From contig CM018604.1 in the NCBI GenBank assembly GCA_009192285.1, positions 3,764,580 through 3,828,579 on the forward strand: a DNA stretch of 64,000 nt, written 5' to 3'. Source of the stretch: Morchella semilibera (lineage: Eukaryota; Ascomycota; Pezizomycetes; Pezizales; Morchellaceae). Positions 21,225 to 31,894 of the stretch are shown here, piece by piece. The notes beneath the pieces are model-generated. The model saw nothing but the letters and a program-made list of their open reading frames with translations. It was not told the DNA's origin and searched no databases. Within the stretch, counting starts at the first letter, position 1, and each line of letters starts with the position of its first letter. The translations under genes were made by a program, and so were the position numbers.

Positions 21225-22340
21225 GGGCTCATTTGTACCATTAAGCCCATAGCCCCGTAGGAATCTGTTTTTCAAACACAACACACTATCCTGTCATGGA
21301 AAAATCTTTCTTTTTGTGTTTTTATACTACAGCGCCCTAACATCTCATTTTGTTAACTTCAAAATTCATATAAGGACTTATATTGCAACAAACCAATTAA
21401 AACTTTTTGTTCAAGCTATGATATAAGAAGTCTTTGTGAATTGCGGGTGTTGTGGATCTCGAGCCAAATTGAAAAGATAGAATCAGAAAGATATCAAACA
21501 CTACAAGAAGTGGAAAGGGAAATTTTGCAAGATTGACCTTGGTGAATCATTGAAGATGGGAGACTATAAAGAAGCCATCTGTGTTGGAACATTCAAAGTT
21601 AACGCCGCAAATAGAACCCTGCGTAGAATGATTCTCTAGAAAGACACGAAGGTGCTGCTTATCGGGTTTCCCAATGTGACAATTATAGTAGAGGTCTTGT
21701 TGACTGTGATTAGCATCGATCGAACCTTGGGCGTGCCGGAATCTGAAATACAGGTCGCGTGTGGGAACGGGAGTAATTCTTGGGTACCTGGACTCAGAAA
21801 CGGTCGCTTCTAATCGTTGATGACTAGAAACGGGTGAGATAGCAGTTCTCTGGCACCATCATGTGTAGCAAGGGACCATATGATATGATCTTTGATAGAT
21901 GATTGTTGCGGGGGTTAGGCTTTTTGACTTAATAGTTTCTGAAGGGTTGCTATTAATAAAAGCATTCATGTGAAGCGGTAAGCTGAAATGGAATTGAGAC
22001 TACATATCCGTCGCATGAGCAAAGTAGTCGAGTAGATGGAAGCACCAAGTATGTTTGAGGTTATTATCAGTGGGAAGGATTTCCCATCAGCCCCGGCCTA
22101 AGTAGGGTATGCGGTGTCGGGACTTCAGATGGTGTAAGGGCTCGTACAGCAAGAAGCTGTGTTGTGGGTGCATACATGTGTATACGCGTGACGGCTTTCA
22201 ATACATTCATACTTCCTTAACTTCGGCGCGGAGGGTAACTATACGAAGGCACCGAGGGAGAACACCCATTTCACTACGATTTTGTTAAACCACCAGCCCT
22301 CGTATCCTGTCTACTCCCTTCACCAATCATCAAATACATC
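21225..22340. other. spacer between the two paralogs
   Basis: About 1.1 kb, A+T-rich, no supported gene. I see no obvious duplicated flank, so the duplication is old or the flanks have decayed. Confidence 0.45.
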
Positions 22341-22345
22341 GTATC

Positions 22346-22792
22346 ATGACCTTCAATACCGATCTTGACCTGCGTGCTTGTGATGCCGCAACCGCGCTCA
22401 CAGTTCTACAACAAGCCCAAAGCGGTACCCACAATGCGTTGCTTCGTGTCCAGAGTCACTCCGATTACAAAGCTTTCAATTATGTCCTACTTAAGGCCTG
22501 TCGCAACATCACTCGCGCCGTTACGACCAATCTGGAGGACTATTCTGATCTGTCTGAAAGAACCTTCGGAAGCTGCCCTCTGAGAGACGAGGTCAGACAA
22601 TTTATCAGACAACACCAAAAGGGGGTTGAGCGGAACGCCCTCGCCTTGAAGCTCTACAACGATTATCGCGATATGATCCCTTTGAACAAAAGATCAATGG
22701 TTGAGCGCTACGTGGATGAAATCAGGCAGTCTGAGCAGGAAGGTGGTGCCTTTGCCAACCAGTGTCAAGGGATATTGGATAAATATAAATGA
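22346..22792 (+). CDS. orphan helical protein, 148 aa, tandem paralog B
   Basis: Same family and strand as the gene at 20767, with the same start position of the homology and the same end. The conserved words are CDA-x2-AL, VQSHSD-x-KA-x-NY, an AC-x2-IT word, NLEDYS, EVR-x-FIR, LY-x2-YR and CQ-x-ILD-x-Y. The ATG is preceded by ATCGTATC and a pyrimidine-rich leader. It is intronless and mostly helical. The second half is richer in Arg and Gln than paralog A. The N-terminal residues before CDA differ between the copies, while the VQSHSD block is the best conserved, suggesting it is the functional core. No catalytic signature is recognisable. Confidence 0.75.
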   Translation: MTFNTDLDLRACDAATALTVLQQAQSGTHNALLRVQSHSDYKAFNYVLLKACRNITRAVTTNLEDYSDLSERTFGSCPLRDEVRQFIRQHQKGVERNALALKLYNDYRDMIPLNKRSMVERYVDEIRQSEQEGGAFANQCQGILDKYK

Positions 22793-22799
22793 ATATTTG

Positions 22800-23690
22800 G
22801 TAAATGAATATTTGTTTGGATAGCTGCTGTTGCTGGTTGGAAAATGGTTTTTCTTGGTGGTTCCTTAATTTCAACATGTCTTCTTCGTCCTTCATGTCTA
22901 ACATTACACCCAGGTCAGGATACCTGGCGCATCTGTACATTTAACAGTCCAAGTATCCTCAAGGACGAGTGAGTGAGCATCTTGATAGCGGGGTAAAATA
23001 AAAAGGACTCCCTAGAATGTGGTCTAGCACTAATGGTTCAAATGACACCCTTAGCCCCTCTGCTCTCACTAGGCCGTGGCAAGGACTGCCCAGGGTTATC
23101 TTCCACCCCTTCCCCATCGTCAAGCGCCGTACCCACCTAAGATCGTTAGCATGGTGGTAGTAGATAGGAACATAGACCTTACCTGCATGCACGTACCTCC
23201 CCACCCGGTCATCGTTGGAGGAGATTGAGAGTGCATGTGTGTGCATTTATCGTCGTGGTATGAATACATTTTAACAATGAGAAGACAACAGTGGAATATG
23301 GTCAAGATATAATGGGAAGAAGCAAAGGTCGATGGCGCGTGGTCAAAAAAACATTCATTACCTATACTCCTTAGCGTTGCCAGCATACGCGTTCACACGC
23401 AAGAGAAGATGACGGAGGAGAGTTACGCGTTATGCGCTGGCCTCCCTGGTGGTCATGTGGCTCTCCTGACAGCATGTCCTTTTACAAAAGAGGGATAGTA
23501 TGAGCTTTATGCCAGATGGGGGTTCCTTAAAACAAAAAGAAATCAGCACCTTAACCTCAGATATACATACCCACCCCTTTGGAACCGCTGATTTCCTGGT
23601 TCATTGGCCCATTAGAATATTTCGTCACATAATACAAGATTGTACACCTACTGCAACCTGAGTAACTATTCCCTCCTTCTGGGGCCCCCA
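22800..23690. other. gene-free spacer
   Basis: No supported gene. Minus-strand frames at 22.9-23.4 kb begin at weak starts and lack promoter signs. Confidence 0.45.
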
Positions 23691-23698
23691 CCGTCTCA

Positions 23699-24607
23699 AT
23701 GTCCAAGGAAAACCTCGGCCGCGTACATCTCAACTACCTCCTCCCTGACATGAACGCCCTCTACGAAAAAGTCCAAGAGTTTACGCAAAACATCAACCGC
23801 CTGAAAGGAATCTACGACGTTTACACCCACCCTCCCACCGGCACGGCTACCGACATGCAGGGTAGCCTGGAGTCCTTCGAGCGGCTCCGAGCTGTCCTGG
23901 ATGCAAACGCCTTCGACATCAAGGAAATTATCTATGGCCGCCTTTTCCATTTCCAGGCGCTCGAGGACAGTGTTGTTCCGCACATGTCTGCGGTACAGAG
24001 AGAGGACCTGCGAGACCGCAAGTACGAAGTGATAACCCTGCAAGGATACGTTCAAGGTTTATGCAGAGAGTTAGATCCCATCTTGCGAGACCATGGTACG
24101 CAACTCTCGATGGATATTACCCAAGAGGATATAGACGTGTTTCCAAGCCTTTCCGAACATAGAATAACCCACACTCAAAGGGTTCTTGTTGATCTCCAAG
24201 ATAAGATCGACGACCTCTCTGACGCCTTGGTAGCGTTTCAGGTGACTTTCGATTTAATGACTGAAGGAGCAGAGGCTTGCTCCGCGGTAGGAGGCTTAGA
24301 GGAGGACGGTGCAAATATCCAATCCGATGGTATGTGGGAGCAGGATCGGAGGGACGGTACGTTAGAGCAACGCGTGACTATCAAGGGCTATGTGGAGGTG
24401 ATCGATGAGCTACTGGATCGTCTTGATTACTGGAGAGCTACAAGGCGTTCCCCGTGCCCGAGGGGCGGTCCTGAGGGGGTATCAAAGATGAGAGAGCTCG
24501 TAAAAGTAGGTACAGATCTAAGAGAAACGTTTGAAGGCTTGTGTGAACTAGTGGAGGGCCATATGGCGCTTTGCGAGGACAGATTAAGAGAGATAGGGTC
24601 GGGGTAG
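23699..24607 (+). CDS. orphan helical protein, 302 aa
   Basis: Not recognised. It is the longest intronless orphan here. The ATG follows a C-rich leader ending CCGTCTCA and opens MSKENLGRVHLNYLL. The protein predicts as a chain of amphipathic helices: LYEKVQEFTQNINRLKGIY near residues 21-40, then LESFERLRAVLDANAF, then VLVDLQDKIDDLSDALVAFQ near 170-190. It has a charged linker near 205-235 and a final helical part (IDELLDRLDYW and on). This looks like a helical-bundle scaffold and not an enzyme; no catalytic motif, cysteine framework or signal peptide is visible. It has no paralog in the window that I can align. A weak TATA-like word (ATAATACAAG) is about 70 bases upstream. Confidence 0.7.
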   Translation: MSKENLGRVHLNYLLPDMNALYEKVQEFTQNINRLKGIYDVYTHPPTGTATDMQGSLESFERLRAVLDANAFDIKEIIYGRLFHFQALEDSVVPHMSAVQREDLRDRKYEVITLQGYVQGLCRELDPILRDHGTQLSMDITQEDIDVFPSLSEHRITHTQRVLVDLQDKIDDLSDALVAFQVTFDLMTEGAEACSAVGGLEEDGANIQSDGMWEQDRRDGTLEQRVTIKGYVEVIDELLDRLDYWRATRRSPCPRGGPEGVSKMRELVKVGTDLRETFEGLCELVEGHMALCEDRLREIGSG

Positions 24608-24609
24608 GT

Positions 24610-25570
24610 GCCGAAGACTCTAGATTTAGGCAATTCACTTGGGGAGGCCATCCGAGAAGAATTTATGATATATAGATATCACATACCATCCAGCCTACTA
24701 GAGTAATACTTTTCACGCCTCCTATGCTCATTACACTGGGTAGTTATACCTATACAGTCTATTGTTCCTACAATTCCTCTTGGCATAGCGAGATGGTAAC
24801 CGTCAATATATAGATCAAATGCACCAGTGCCGAGCATCATATCTAATCTCTGAAACTCTACTCCGAATCCTGGCTAAGGTGCTGTCTTTATTATGTAGAT
24901 CAGTTTCATTATATAGATCAGATAAGGTACTCGGCGAAGGTACACCTTCGGCGCTGGTACTCTCGGTCTACATTGACAGCGCACGTAAAGCGAGCCACGA
25001 ATAGCATCAAACCCTTCAACTAACAAATTTACATTAATTAATATGTCGGCATCCCGGCAGTAAGGTCTACTCACTCGTACAGCCACAGCGTCGCTAAATC
25101 CAGCTAGATTATGAACCAAGCACAGGCACAAGCAGGAGCGAAAGACAACAGAGACTCAAATAACAACATTCTTATTCGAGTAACCCCTAACCTAATACGC
25201 GGCACAAAGATATACACTCAGTAGCCTTCCCTATCTTTAAAGAGCTCAGATCTGACTCCTACAGCTGGGTGGTACGTTGAGGCGGGCCAACGCAGCCTTA
25301 AGAGATTCCCCGGGCTTACAGAGAGCGAGGCTAGGTGTATTCTCATATCTGAGCCTGTGTGGCTTGTCCTTCGCCGCTAGGGGCGAGTTGGCGGGAGCAC
25401 CTGAAAGTGGAAGACCGGAATTCTGCGCACGGTCTGTGGGGCTTGGAGCAGTAGCTCTTTGGGTTCCGGGGCGGTTGAGGTTATTGGTGGAGACCGGAAC
25501 CCTCCGGATACGGCCGGGGGCGATACCCCGCCGAGAAACCCCAGAAGCGGCGGTTCCTTGGTTATCCCAG
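24610..25570. other. gene-free spacer
   Basis: No supported gene. A short perfect hairpin (CGAAGGT-AC-ACCTTCG) stands near 24940, and AT-rich repeats of an ATATAGATCAG word precede it. Confidence 0.45.
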
Positions 25571-25575
25571 GGGCA

Positions 25576-25884
25576 ATGACACGACTGGCGCCGACGGCTG
25601 GCAGCCGACGGCGGGATGGCATTGGAGCAATCTTTCGCTTTACACGAGCCCGGGCGGTTTTATCAAGGGAGGGTGTGTTGAGCGGCTGGAGTGGGGCTTC
25701 AACGCCAGTATCTTTGAAGAGAGATATGAGACATTTTGCAGGACGTAAGCAGTATAATGGGAGGAAACGTACTGTAGCTCAGAAGGCCATCCTCTCTGGT
25801 TTCATGGGTATGGTTGGGCTCAATAACTGTATGTCGAGCGGAGCGCCTGGGTGCCGGAATACTTTCACCGGAGCCATGAGCTAA
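25576..25884 (+). pseudogene. possible orphan-gene remnant, 102 codons
   Basis: From the ATG at 25576 the frame runs 102 codons and encodes a basic, Gly/Arg-rich product with words such as KRTVAQKAILSGFMGMVG. The frame stays open about 150 bases upstream without another ATG, so a 5' exon or a lost start is possible. The region is more G+C-rich than its surroundings, which also makes chance open frames more likely. No TATA box or splice junction could be supported. I list it as a remnant and not as a gene. Confidence 0.25.
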
Positions 25885-26012
25885 GAATATTTAGTATTAT
25901 ACCAACTTAGGATGGAGGTGAAGAGAAAGATCATACAGCTACCGCCCCCACTTGCTCTTTTTCTTTTCTTGACGTTAAGGCGACGCTTGCGACCTTGTAT
26001 TTGTTAGCTACT

Positions 26013-26378
26013 TTATAAACCTAGTTGGAGGAGGGATCGGAAGCCTGATTCACCCTGACATTGTGTCTCCGGTGGACTATCCCAATTATCACTTGACTCT
26101 GAACTACTCCTGTGATCTACTTCACCCAGCCGCTCACCCACTTCAGGACTGGGAACCCTTAGAGGCTTTGTGCGGAGACGAAGACGCATATGATGGGTTC
26201 CTGCGGAAGTTTGGCCGGTGTTAACAGGAATTAGGGTGGTATCGGGCGCTTTGGCACCACCGCCATCGTGTGTAGGGTTGTGCGTGGGAGTGCTGTCACT
26301 ATCTCCCTCTTTGATGTGCGCGGGAGTGCTATCACTATCTTCCTCTTTGATGCGCATCTCGATGTTTTTTTTTAACAT
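26013..26378 (-). CDS. orphan disordered protein, 121 aa
   Basis: Not recognised. The ATG is the complement of 26376-26378, and the N-terminus is Lys-rich. Next to it lies a near-exact duplication of about 12 residues (IKEEDSDSTPAH then IKEGDSDSTPTH), from a 36-base tandem repeat. The remainder is Ser/Pro/Thr/Glu-rich, with an Arg-rich word (MRLRLRTKPLR) and an acidic SSSESSDNWDSPPE word. It looks intrinsically disordered and resembles the disordered-protein genes that begin at 27.8 kb on the same strand. No TATA box is clear. It may be one exon of a larger gene. Confidence 0.45.
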   Translation of the reverse strand: MLKKNIEMRIKEEDSDSTPAHIKEGDSDSTPTHNPTHDGGGAKAPDTTLIPVNTGQTSAGTHHMRLRLRTKPLRVPSPEVGERLGEVDHRSSSESSDNWDSPPETQCQGESGFRSLLQLGL

Positions 26379-26384
26379 GAATAT

Positions 26385-27830
26385 GTCGGGGTTGTGGTGG
26401 GAGCGGGGCTGACTGCGACCGATAGGCGGGTATCATCAAGGTGACGAGGGTGAATCCAGGTGGTGCCCTGTAGTGTAACTTAGCATGTACCGTAGGTTAC
26501 CAAGGTGTAAGGCCAGGGATAATAGTGGCTACATGTAGCCTATAGCGATGAGCGCCAAGGTAAGTTCTACCGAACCCTTTCCTTCTTTCAATGCATAACC
26601 ACTCCGTTGTCACAATGATAAGTCAATACCTGAGAGCTCTTCTGTTGGAAAAAACTCTTTACTGATTAATAGATGCCTCAGACTCCTCCTTCAAGATGCA
26701 GAGTACAGAGGAGTGTCCTTATATGCGCCGGACAAATGAAGATTTGGTATGGAGGTATGGGGGTAACATGTGCCCTCGACGAGCATCCCCCGCGGCATGA
26801 GTACTGTATGGTCAATCATCGAAAAATACTCTACTAATGTTTATCTATATTAGAACGATGCTATCGCTTACAGCTGGGACCACTCAGAATCACCCTCCTA
26901 CTTTGCCGTCAACCAATATTGAGATTGTGTCATCTGCTACCACACATTCATACCATTCCGGCCGTCGCCGGAGGAACTACTCCCAGGGTGTAGTAGAAGT
27001 ACCGCGCTACCAATGTTCGGATTCTTAGCAAACTTTCAATATTGCCCGTTCCCTCAGACTTATAACTGAAATGTTAGCGGGATGTTGGCGACTGTAGCTA
27101 TATAAAATAACCAATATTACTAGCACCAGGCGCTATTGTTCGATCTCTTGGGGCCGCGTAGGTAGTGATGGTGCTTCCAGGGCCGCTACCAGCTCTCACA
27201 TTTAGCTTTATCACCCCAGGATACAATAAAGACCCTATAACACGGAGAGTGGCCTCAACAGTTTCAAATTTAGTTAATTATTAGTATTGGGGTTCTGTGA
27301 ACTATTATTTCCTGGGTGTTCGAGGCAGTGGGAGGAACCCCATTAGCGCCTAAAATTCCTTAAGCGCTGATCCCCTAGCTGACTCCCATGCGTCGTGAAT
27401 GCTTGTAATCAGCATACGGATAAATGAAGCTTTTAATTACTCATAGATTTAAGCTTCTTAGAGATTTAACTTCATCTACATGAGATGTAAACGCTTAGCT
27501 ATAGTATCATAACGAGGAGATATAGATAATATCACTTCGAACGCTTTTAGTTCACCTCCGTGGCAACATTAAGGACGGTCATAGGAAATTACAATACCCA
27601 AAAAGGCTGAGAGCACATTCATCAGGGGAGTCTTATCTCCGTTATTATTGTTCCCAACGCTTTGACTACTAATCCTAGGCAAAAATATACAGGAGATTGA
27701 TCGTAATTTTGTATTGCATGCCCCTCATCATTGAGCAAATCTTCCATATGTGGAGCTCACAGTGGGCACAGTACGCCCCCCCAGAGCTCATCCAGGTTGG
27801 CATGCGGCCTTAGCTAAGCTGGGAATGAGT
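26385..27830. other. gene-free spacer
   Basis: A+T-rich, no supported gene. TACATGTA occurs at 26530-26537. Confidence 0.45.
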
Positions 27831-27835
27831 ATGGA

Positions 27836-29754
27836 CTATTGGGTTGGTGGAGTGTGAGGCGGAGAATCGCCATCTATGTATTCCTGAGAGCCCACCAGTT
27901 CTGCAGGAAACCCTCCCTGTTCATGAGCAGGCATATATCCACCATGCACCTGAGTGTACCTTCGTTTAGGATCCTGACGATGCACCCAATCCACTGAGGG
28001 GTCATTGCCATAAGCGGGGTATGGCCGGAAGCTGTTACTGGGGAGCTGGCCAAGAACATTTTCTGCGGGTCTAGGGGCTCTGCCTTGTAGCTGTGGGTCG
28101 GGGAGAGACATAAGTATCTTATCCAAAGGACGAGGAGGCCTTTGGGGCCTGGGTGGCTCAGAATCCGCGTAGCAGGTGTACTTGGCTGCGTTTGATGGTA
28201 ATTAGTAAAAGATGTTATTCTCTGTAGGCAAAAGGTAGGGTAAAGTTAGCTATGTTCATACCATTAAACACCGTCCTTACATCCATCTCTTGGCTGTTAG
28301 GTATGTTTGCTGGTTGATGTTTCCTGGAGCGGCGAGGAAACTTGGAAACTGCCGCTTGTCGAAAGGTAGGTAGGTCCCATCTGTCACTCCCTTCTTCATG
28401 TTGATCTACTGAGGAGTCAGTATTAAATCAAAAGAGAAGAGAACCCAAGGTGGGATCCTACCAAGTCTCGGCTCAGCTGCGCGTTGATACTCCTGTTTAA
28501 CAGGAGCCGCGCCGTGGCGCTGCTTCAAGCTTGCAAGTTTGTCTTCTAAGATGCAGTGTGGAGTTAGTGATGTGATGGATCCAAAATGTATAATACACTT
28601 ACCAAGTTGGCGGATCATTTCCTCCTCTAATACAGCGTTATCAGACCCTCCCCCAATTACTGTGTCCATGAGCTGTTTAGTACTGACGGCTGGGTTTCCT
28701 GTGTGGTACCACCTGAGGTTAGACTCGTTACAGGACAAAGATGGGGAGTCCTCACTTTCTTTCCATTCTTCCAACAGAGCATCGTATTCTGCCGACCTAA
28801 GGTCGCCAACAGAGCTTTCATCGTTCCTGGCACGCTGACGTGTCCGCTGTTCCCTTCTCACCCTCTCGAGTATATTATCCAAGCGTCCATACTCGTGCTC
28901 AATGTCTGCTTGGTTCATCCAGGCAGGATAGTTGCGAAGAAGACGAAAAGCCATGTTAGCCCAATTTCTTGCCTCACCCGGCCGGACATGAGCATGAGTC
29001 TCCGCTACAGGCCGAGGAGGTATTGGCTGGCGATATTGGTTATAGTATTCTTGTATTCCTGGGCCTTCTTGGTATTGACTCTCCTGTGTGTCGTCATCCT
29101 CTTTCGCTTGTGAGCCAACCTCGACTACTTGACTTCCTGGCACGTAGTACTCGCTAGCCCCTTGGTCATCACGTCCATCTAACCCAGCCGCTATTCCTGT
29201 TAGTAGCTGACTGATAGAGGGGAAAAGGAGTTGGTGGGGGGGGGGGGGGTACGTTTGAGTCTCTTATATGTTGGGGTTAGACTGGCGGGGCTTTCGCTTC
29301 CTATAGTGGGTATTAGTATTACCCTCTTCGGCAAAGTCAGCTGGATGGAGTTCTCACTGCTGCGCCTCGCTCCAGCCATGGAAGTAGTGGAGTACCATGA
29401 GGCCCCAGGGGCCCTCGGAGAATCGGGGAGCCCAGGCCCCGCGGGATCTCCAAAGCTGCTGGGGGGCACGTAATCTGGTCGACTTCTTACAGACATAGTT
29501 GAAGTTCCCCTAATCACCCACCCCTCTTCCTCCTCCACATCTGGTTCCATAAGGGCTAGCTCTTCACGGTGGTGTCTAGCTCTCGGCCTACGACCTCCCA
29601 CTTGACGTTGACGTGGGAGATTTAATTGTAGCGGAATATCCGGAGGCCTATGCAAGGAGGTATCGACACTTCTCTCGTCGGGGGGGCTAGGCTGAGCTGG
29701 TGAGCTTGGATCGGCGTAGTTTCTTCTGCCGTAAAGGCCTCTGCCGTTCACCAT
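27836..29754 (-). CDS. five-exon gene for a disordered protein with central coiled coil, about 556 aa
   Basis: Not recognised. Four introns can be placed with consistent frames. Exons run (5' to 3' on the minus strand) 29754-29253, 29190-28603, 28545-28462, 28408-28262 and 28185-27836, total 1671 bases. The introns are 62, 57, 53 and 76 bases. They have GT...AG ends and branch-like words TACTAAC, CACTAAC, ACTGAC and ACTAAT. Exon 1 is Pro/Arg/Ser-rich. Exon 2 holds the only ordered-looking part: NWANMAFRLLRNYP, then IEHEYGRLDNILERVRREQ. Splicing of intron 2 restores a heptad-like helix (EEEMIRQL joined to EDKLASLKQRHG). The C-terminus is Pro/Gly/Tyr-rich. The ATG is the complement of 29752-29754. 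A TATA-like TATATAG is at 29892-29898. Exon 4's donor is the least certain junction. Confidence 0.65.
29236..29249. repeat. poly-G tract inside intron 1
   Basis: Fourteen G residues on the plus strand. On the coding strand they form a poly-C run beginning three bases after the GT donor of the first intron. Confidence 0.9.
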
Positions 29755-29759
29755 TCTTG

Positions 29760-30950
29760 GTTGCTCCCTGCGTGGATGACAATGGGAAGGAAATGGGGCG
29801 GGGGGGATGCAGGTTATTGCAGCGGCGGAGAATCACCTTTGCTACTGGAGCGGGTAACTACACCAAACGTCGTGGTTTGGGTTCAGTTAATCTATATAGA
29901 TGTACTCCTCTTTGTGAATTTCGCCCCAAAACCTTTGTCTGAAAAAAAAAAGAATCTATCGTTTGTCTCAAAGATTTAATGACGTGCCCCCCAACCACGC
30001 ACAGTTCATGTCTCTGGTGCATCGGTCTCGCACGTTACCTCTAGGTAGTTAATCACCTTCTGACTTCAGGCTCCGAGTGCAGCTTAGGAACATATTTAAG
30101 GCAATTAACGCTGGATTTACCTCTTTCCAAACAGGTATAGCAGGGGACGATGGGTTTATGAGAGTAGGGGTTCCTTTTTACAAGCTTAGATTACGCATAG
30201 ATCCCAACGGGCACTCACCGCACCGGCCCCACCACCCCATAGCTTTTTCGATGTACATGAGACGGGGGTCAACTTTACCAGGAGGTATCCGGGGCACATG
30301 CAGCCACCCCAGACCGGTGCGGGCTCAAGGCCGGGGACGAACCAGAGGATAACAATCCCAAAGTTACATATTTGACGTGAGGGAATAGTTACTTAAGCTT
30401 GAGATAACTTAGAAAATATTATGTTAGGTATATGCATATCACATCTAGGATAACGTATAGAAATATCATATCGCGGCCAGAAGCATGCTTAAATGTAATG
30501 TGACTTGACAATTGACATATTGTTAACCACAGCTAGGTAGTATGCATAGTTCAGGTAAGTAGCGAATAGGTTTTTATGGTAATTGTTTGAAATAATAGAA
30601 ATAATACAGGTGAAACTCATAGCCCGCCAGAATGTGCCACCCCTAGACACCAGACCTTCGCAGTGCACTAATTAATAAAAAATCCAAAGGTCCGAAAGGA
30701 ATTCATCACAGGTTATTGATGCTAGGGACATATTTAAAATGTTGTTACCAGTAATACTGAGTAGTTGAAAAGAGAACATGGCTTTATAAAATAGTAGAAC
30801 AAAAGGAAAAGGTCGTTACAAAATGAAACAGTATAAATCGAGGTGCCGATGCAGCAGGCATACTAGCCATAACAAAACAGAAAGATAAATTAGCAACCCG
30901 TCGAAATGCCGGAGGTAATGCAAGAACCCCGGGCACACCCACCACGGCCT
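29760..30950. other. gene-free spacer
   Basis: No supported gene. A 91-codon plus-strand frame near 30.1-30.35 kb lacks an ATG start and is not called. Confidence 0.45.
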
Positions 30951-30957
30951 CCCCACA

Positions 30958-31668
30958 TCAAGGCCCAGAAGGAGAAAGGGTAGGATCATCAGAGCTCCAG
31001 CGCGTATTATACCCTTCCAACCTTCCAGGATCAGTAGTACTCCTGTATACTCTTTGCATTACGCCTTCACTTATCGACCCATCTTCATCTTCCTGTGCCA
31101 AAATGAGAGTATATCCCGTGATGTTCTCGAGCGGAAAGCCCATGACATGAGTAATCTCCCCGCGGTACTCCTCCAAGTCGCGATTACGTCGTCTATATTC
31201 ATCAAAAGTATTTCTTTGTTCACTCAAACCAGCGACATCGTCTGAGAACAAACCTGTATTGTTCACGGGGAACTCTGCCATAACCTCGTTCTGCTCGGGT
31301 GTTGCTCTTGGCACCTCTTCACTCTGTGGCGGACGGCTATAGCGAAGTAGTCCAAATCGGCCGAAGGCTTCCCTAATGCGAGCCCTGGCCGAGGGTGGCC
31401 GGCCTGCTCTGCGGGCCGCTGTGGTAACTTCTTCTGCAAGGTATACTAGTTCTCCTTCGGTCGATAGACCTTGTTGGCTATTGTGGCCAGCGCCATTCGC
31501 TGCATCCCGAAACAGTTCATCCAAGGTTCTGTAATGTCGGCGATGGAATCTACGACGGAGGGGTACTGACTGGGCGGGGGGCTGGGCGGGCACGGCTGTA
31601 GCTGCAGCGGTTTCTGGGTGCTCCGGAATGACGGTAAGGCCATTTGGTAGAGGTGCGGTCCGAGGCAT
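30958..31668 (-). CDS. orphan disordered/basic protein, 236 aa or longer
   Basis: Not recognised. The first in-frame ATG is the complement of 31666-31668 (MPRTAPLPNGLTVIPEH). The same frame stays open 44 codons further up to 31800 and looks coding there (LLNTLRSKAQVIAEKYD). The N-terminal part is Pro/Ala-rich. Next comes an Arg/His-rich word (LRRRFHRRHYRTLDELF), then a helical stretch (AEEVTTAARRAG), then an acidic, Arg-rich C-terminal half with ITHVMGFPLENITGY. No zinc motif or signal peptide. The only ATG between the TATA box (31885-31892) and the frame is at 31789 in another frame. The true start is therefore uncertain: a missed small intron, a non-AUG start, or an upstream frame. Confidence 0.6.
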   Translation of the reverse strand: MPRTAPLPNGLTVIPEHPETAAATAVPAQPPAQSVPLRRRFHRRHYRTLDELFRDAANGAGHNSQQGLSTEGELVYLAEEVTTAARRAGRPPSARARIREAFGRFGLLRYSRPPQSEEVPRATPEQNEVMAEFPVNNTGLFSDDVAGLSEQRNTFDEYRRRNRDLEEYRGEITHVMGFPLENITGYTLILAQEDEDGSISEGVMQRVYRSTTDPGRLEGYNTRWSSDDPTLSPSGP

Positions 31669-31884
31669 CAGGATAGTATCGTACTTCTCTGCTATAACTT
31701 GAGCCTTGGAACGTAACGTATTGAGAAGGGGTGCTATAGGTGTATGTTCTGGTAAAGGCTGGGTATATAGGTGGGGGGCTAGGGTACATGTAGTGGTCAA
31801 TTAAACTATGGGGCCGGCGGTAGTAGGAAGAAAAGTATTAGAACCAGGAACTAGCGGTTACTTCGAGTACTTTAAGTACATGTA

Positions 31885-31892
31885 CTTATATA
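31885..31892 (-). promoter_or_regulatory. TATA box of the 31 kb gene
   Basis: Minus strand TATATAAG, immediately next to the palindrome AAGTACATGTACTT (TACATGTA at 31877-31884). Confidence 0.6.
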
Positions 31893-31894
31893 CT

